A stretch of DNA of 8,088 bases from Chitinophagaceae bacterium (lineage in GTDB: Bacteria > Bacteroidota > Bacteroidia > Chitinophagales > Chitinophagaceae), in assembly GCA_023251285.1 (NCBI GenBank), contig JAHEZB010000019.1, positions 3,908-11,995 of the forward strand. The letters run 5' to 3'. Below, one piece after another: positions 6,090 to 8,088 of this stretch. The translations under genes were made by a program, and so were the position numbers. The notes under the pieces were generated by a model, which worked only from the letters and a program-made list of their open reading frames with translations, was not told the origin of the DNA and did not search any database. Each line of letters begins with the position of its first letter. Positions within the stretch are counted from its first letter, which is position 1.

Positions 6090-7805
6090 TTAATTATTTT
6101 TTTCCAATAAAAAAGAATTGATCACCAAGGCATCAAATGGCGATGTCCAGAAGCATTCAATTGCATCCCTCGGTGTACACACAATCGGCTCACCGCGCGT
6201 ATTAAAAGACGTATTTACCAGAACCGGAACTCCGGTTAATTTTTTGAATTCCTTTAAAAGTTCATAATAGCGCGGATGCTGTTTTTCGTTCACCGTTTGA
6301 ATCCGGGCAGTTCCGTCGACATGCCGTACAGCCGGAATTTTATCAGCTTTATCTGATCTTACACAATACACAAATAGCATATAAGGCGATTGTTCTGCTC
6401 CCTCAAACCATTCATTCGCTTCACTTTCCAATACTACCGGTGCTACAGGTCTGAAATCTTCCCGGTCTTTTATATCATTTAATTTTGCCTGCATCTCAGC
6501 ATGAATTGGGGAAGCAAGAATAGAACGGGCACCCAAAGCACGAGGGCCAAATTCCATTCTTCCCTGAAACCATCCGATGATCTTGTCTTCTGCTAATATC
6601 GCTGCTGTTTCTTTCGCCACATTTTCTAATTTCCGATAAGGAACTTTCGTCCATTTTAAAAAATTCTCTACTTCTTCATCCGAATATTCCGGACCCCAAT
6701 AGCAATGTTCCATTGTGAACGCTTTACTTTCATCTTTTCTCAACTGCGCATCAACCCACATTGCAGCTCCGAGCGCAGTTCCTGCATCTCCTGATGCAGG
6801 CTGAACCCAAATATTTTTGAAGTTGCTGTAATCCCGAATTACACCATTCAATACACAATTCAGCGCCACACCGCCAGCCATACACAGGTTTTCTGCACCC
6901 GTTTCTTTTTGAAACCAATTCACCAATCGCAAAACAGTTTCTTCCAAAACCTTTTGTAAAGAATAAGCAATGTCAAAATGATGAGATAAAAACGGTTCGT
7001 CTTTCTTTCTTGCTTTTCCAAATCGCTCTTCAAGATTCAACTCGCTGATCGTGTATTTTCCGTTTTCGCCCACATGAATCATGGATCGGAACTCATTTAA
7101 ATAAACCGGTTTTCCATAAGAGGCAAGTGCCATTACCTTATATTCATCCGAGGAATGTAAAAAGCCTAAATAACTGGTTACCTCTTCATACAAAAGACCC
7201 AGGGAATGCGGCATAAACACTTCGGAAATTTTTGTAAGTTCCTTTCCTTCGCCGAGATAATAACTGGTAGTCGTTTTTTCTCCTCTTCCGTCAATCGTTA
7301 GCACCGCTGCATGCGAAAATGGTGACGGCAAAAAAGCGCTTGCTGCATGAGCGATGTGATGTTCCACATAATGCCATTTTTCAAGTGACGGCTTGGCGCC
7401 CGCAAATCTTTTCTGCAAATGATGTGGATATCCATCAGCCAGCTGGCGTGGTGCGTTTATAATAAAAGATAAAAATAAAGGATCCCATTCTGCCTGCCCA
7501 TCCCCAGGTTTTTCACGTGCGGGTGAATAAGGAATCGATACTTTTGGTTCATTTAAATTATCTGCCAGAATCTTTGGATCAAAAGAATAAGCAATTTCAT
7601 CTACCTCATTTATGTGAATGCCTGCCATCCGGAGACAATAATCGATTGCATGGTAAGGCAATTGATAGGTAGAAAATGGAACCGGCCTTTTACCGTGCTT
7701 AATATGAGTAAACCGTTCTTCTTCAGCAGCGGCTAATAGCTTTCCATCCTTTAAAATACATGCTGCTGAATCATGAAACACTGCATTAATTCCTAAAATA
7801 TACAT
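6090..7805 (-). CDS. Carbamoyltransferase, NodU/CmcH/TobZ family
   Basis: This 571-residue enzyme transfers a carbamoyl group from carbamoyl phosphate, via a carbamoyl-adenylate made from ATP, to a hydroxyl of a sugar or other acceptor. It is full length with both family domains. The N-terminal Kae1-like domain begins GINAVFHDSAACI (5-17). It carries EEERFTHIKH, the metal-binding HHIAHAASAF (H149 and H153 spaced as HxxxH), LTIDGRGE (D172), CMAGGVALNCVLNG (308-321) and PASGDAGTALGAA. The C-terminal YrdC-like domain (about 375-571) holds GWFQGRMEFGPRALGARSIL, REDFRPVAPVV and VLVNTSFNTRGEPIVCT. All the family signatures are present, so it should be active. It is the first gene of a run with GT2 and GT9 glycosyltransferases on the same strand, which points to a carbamoylated glycan rather than an antibiotic or Nod factor. 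The start ATG has an AAAGGA site 11 bases upstream, stronger than most leaders here. Confidence 0.95.
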   Translation of the reverse strand: MYILGINAVFHDSAACILKDGKLLAAAEEERFTHIKHGKRPVPFSTYQLPYHAIDYCLRMAGIHINEVDEIAYSFDPKILADNLNEPKVSIPYSPAREKPGDGQAEWDPLFLSFIINAPRQLADGYPHHLQKRFAGAKPSLEKWHYVEHHIAHAASAFLPSPFSHAAVLTIDGRGEKTTTSYYLGEGKELTKISEVFMPHSLGLLYEEVTSYLGFLHSSDEYKVMALASYGKPVYLNEFRSMIHVGENGKYTISELNLEERFGKARKKDEPFLSHHFDIAYSLQKVLEETVLRLVNWFQKETGAENLCMAGGVALNCVLNGVIRDYSNFKNIWVQPASGDAGTALGAAMWVDAQLRKDESKAFTMEHCYWGPEYSDEEVENFLKWTKVPYRKLENVAKETAAILAEDKIIGWFQGRMEFGPRALGARSILASPIHAEMQAKLNDIKDREDFRPVAPVVLESEANEWFEGAEQSPYMLFVYCVRSDKADKIPAVRHVDGTARIQTVNEKQHPRYYELLKEFKKLTGVPVLVNTSFNTRGEPIVCTPRDAIECFWTSPFDALVINSFLLEKNN

Positions 7806-7816
7806 GCGGCAATTTT

Positions 7817-7822
7817 TCCTTT
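7817..7822 (-). promoter_or_regulatory. Ribosome binding site of the carbamoyltransferase gene
   Basis: AAAGGA on the - strand, in the context AGAAAGGAAAA, ends 11 bases before the ATG at 7805. It is the most Shine-Dalgarno-like sequence ahead of any gene in this window, and it supports this start. Confidence 0.5.
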
Positions 7823-7855
7823 CTTTATAAAATGATTTTTACAGTTTATAAAAGT

Positions 7856-7889
7856 CAAATACTGAACCAACCGTTTTTTCCACATCAAA
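7856..7889 (-). promoter_or_regulatory. Weak candidate promoter of the carbamoyltransferase/GT2/GT9 operon
   Basis: On the - strand a TTTG (7889-7886) is followed 24 bases later by TATTTG (7861-7856), about 50 bases before the carbamoyltransferase ATG. TATTTG is only a partial match to TAnnTTTG and the spacing is on the long side. It is the best candidate I find in this leader, since no exact -7 consensus is present there. Confidence 0.2.
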
Positions 7890-8036
7890 CAGCCAATGGT
7901 TTCCGGGGTGAATGAAAATAAACGCTGATTTTATTTTATCAATTGTGGTTTATTGTTTTGCTTTAGACTATTAGAAATCATCATTTGTTTGCATACATAA
8001 AACGGCAAAAAATATCAATTTTTTTTTTGAAGTACA

Positions 8037-8058
8037 ACTGAAGGTATTTTTACTGAAG
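8037..8058. repeat. Direct repeat ACTGAAG, two copies 15 bp apart
   Basis: ACTGAAG occurs at 8037-8043 and 8052-8058. The related TGAAGTA occurs at 8028-8034 and 8054-8060. Next to the inverted repeat at 8061-8078, these could be a regulator binding region, but they are short enough to be chance. Confidence 0.3.
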
Positions 8059-8060
8059 TA

Positions 8061-8078
8061 TGTAGAAACACTTCTACA
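8061..8078. repeat. Perfect inverted repeat, 7-bp arms and 4-base loop
   Basis: TGTAGAA (8061-8067) and TTCTACA (8072-8078) are exact reverse complements around ACAC. No T run follows on either strand, so it does not look like an intrinsic terminator. An operator, or an RNA hairpin at the end of an unseen gene beyond the right edge, is possible. Confidence 0.5.
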
Positions 8079-8088
8079 GCCATAATTT

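Larger units (their letters stand above)
7806..8088. other. Gene-free leader region upstream of the glycan operon
   Basis: No convincing gene is present in these 283 bases. Frames entering from the right edge on the - strand are open for at most about 38 codons (NYGCRSVS... ending TNDDF, stop near 7974) and show no recognisable character. The + strand has only a 20-codon ATG frame from about 7912. The region is AT-rich. It holds a T10 tract (8019-8028 on the + strand), short TGAAG-type direct repeats and a perfect inverted repeat near the right end. It is long enough to carry promoter and regulatory sites for the leftward operon. Confidence 0.5.

Noticed and set aside
5808..6110. A 100-codon + strand open frame
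   Set aside because: It is antisense to the GT2 gene and to the carbamoyltransferase end, both of which carry full sets of family motifs.
7974..8087. The 3' end of a leftward gene entering from the right edge
   Set aside because: One frame is open for about 38 codons but includes the A10 tract and the repeats and shows no protein-like pattern. It cannot be judged without sequence beyond the edge.
8061..8088. An intrinsic terminator at the right edge
   Set aside because: The hairpin arms are perfect but no T run follows on either strand within the window.

Overview
The window looks like a chromosomal segment of an AT-rich member of the Bacteroidota, probably a Chitinophagaceae-like or related lineage. 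This is inferred from protein family styles, from mostly AT-rich leaders without strong Shine-Dalgarno sites, and from two exact matches to the Bacteroidota -7 promoter element TAnnTTTG just ahead of genes. No RNA gene, CRISPR array, insertion sequence or prophage gene was seen.

Left part (1-2866). A YtxH-like membrane-anchored small protein runs leftward off the edge. Diverging from it, on the + strand, are an exported M23 zinc peptidase of 581 residues with C-terminal beta-rich or Ig-like regions, a Bcp-type peroxiredoxin 12 bp behind it, and a 95-residue protein carrying an HExxH metallopeptidase motif. The M23 and Bcp genes are probably one transcript. The small protein lies 68 bp further on. 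It ends in a perfect 14-bp palindrome at the convergent junction with the leftward genes.

Right part (2882-7805). Four genes lie on the - strand, read from right to left: a NodU/TobZ/CmcH-type carbamoyltransferase, a family 2 glycosyltransferase with C-terminal membrane segments, a family 9 (heptosyltransferase-like) glycosyltransferase, and a kinase of the APH fold most like N-acetylhexosamine 1-kinase. The first three are tightly packed (23-bp gap, then an ATGA overlap) and probably form one operon. Together they suggest assembly and O-carbamoylation of a surface glycan. The kinase follows after a 150-bp gap that holds its own candidate promoter. It may activate or salvage an amino sugar, but its link to the glycan genes is only by position.

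The far right (7806-8088) holds no convincing gene. It contains the leader of the glycan operon, a T10 tract, short direct repeats and a perfect 7-4-7 inverted repeat. I see no clear novel defence or mobile system. The most distinctive items are the compact carbamoyltransferase/GT2/GT9 unit beside a NahK-like kinase, the small HExxH protein, and the YtxH-like gene that lacks an ordinary start codon.
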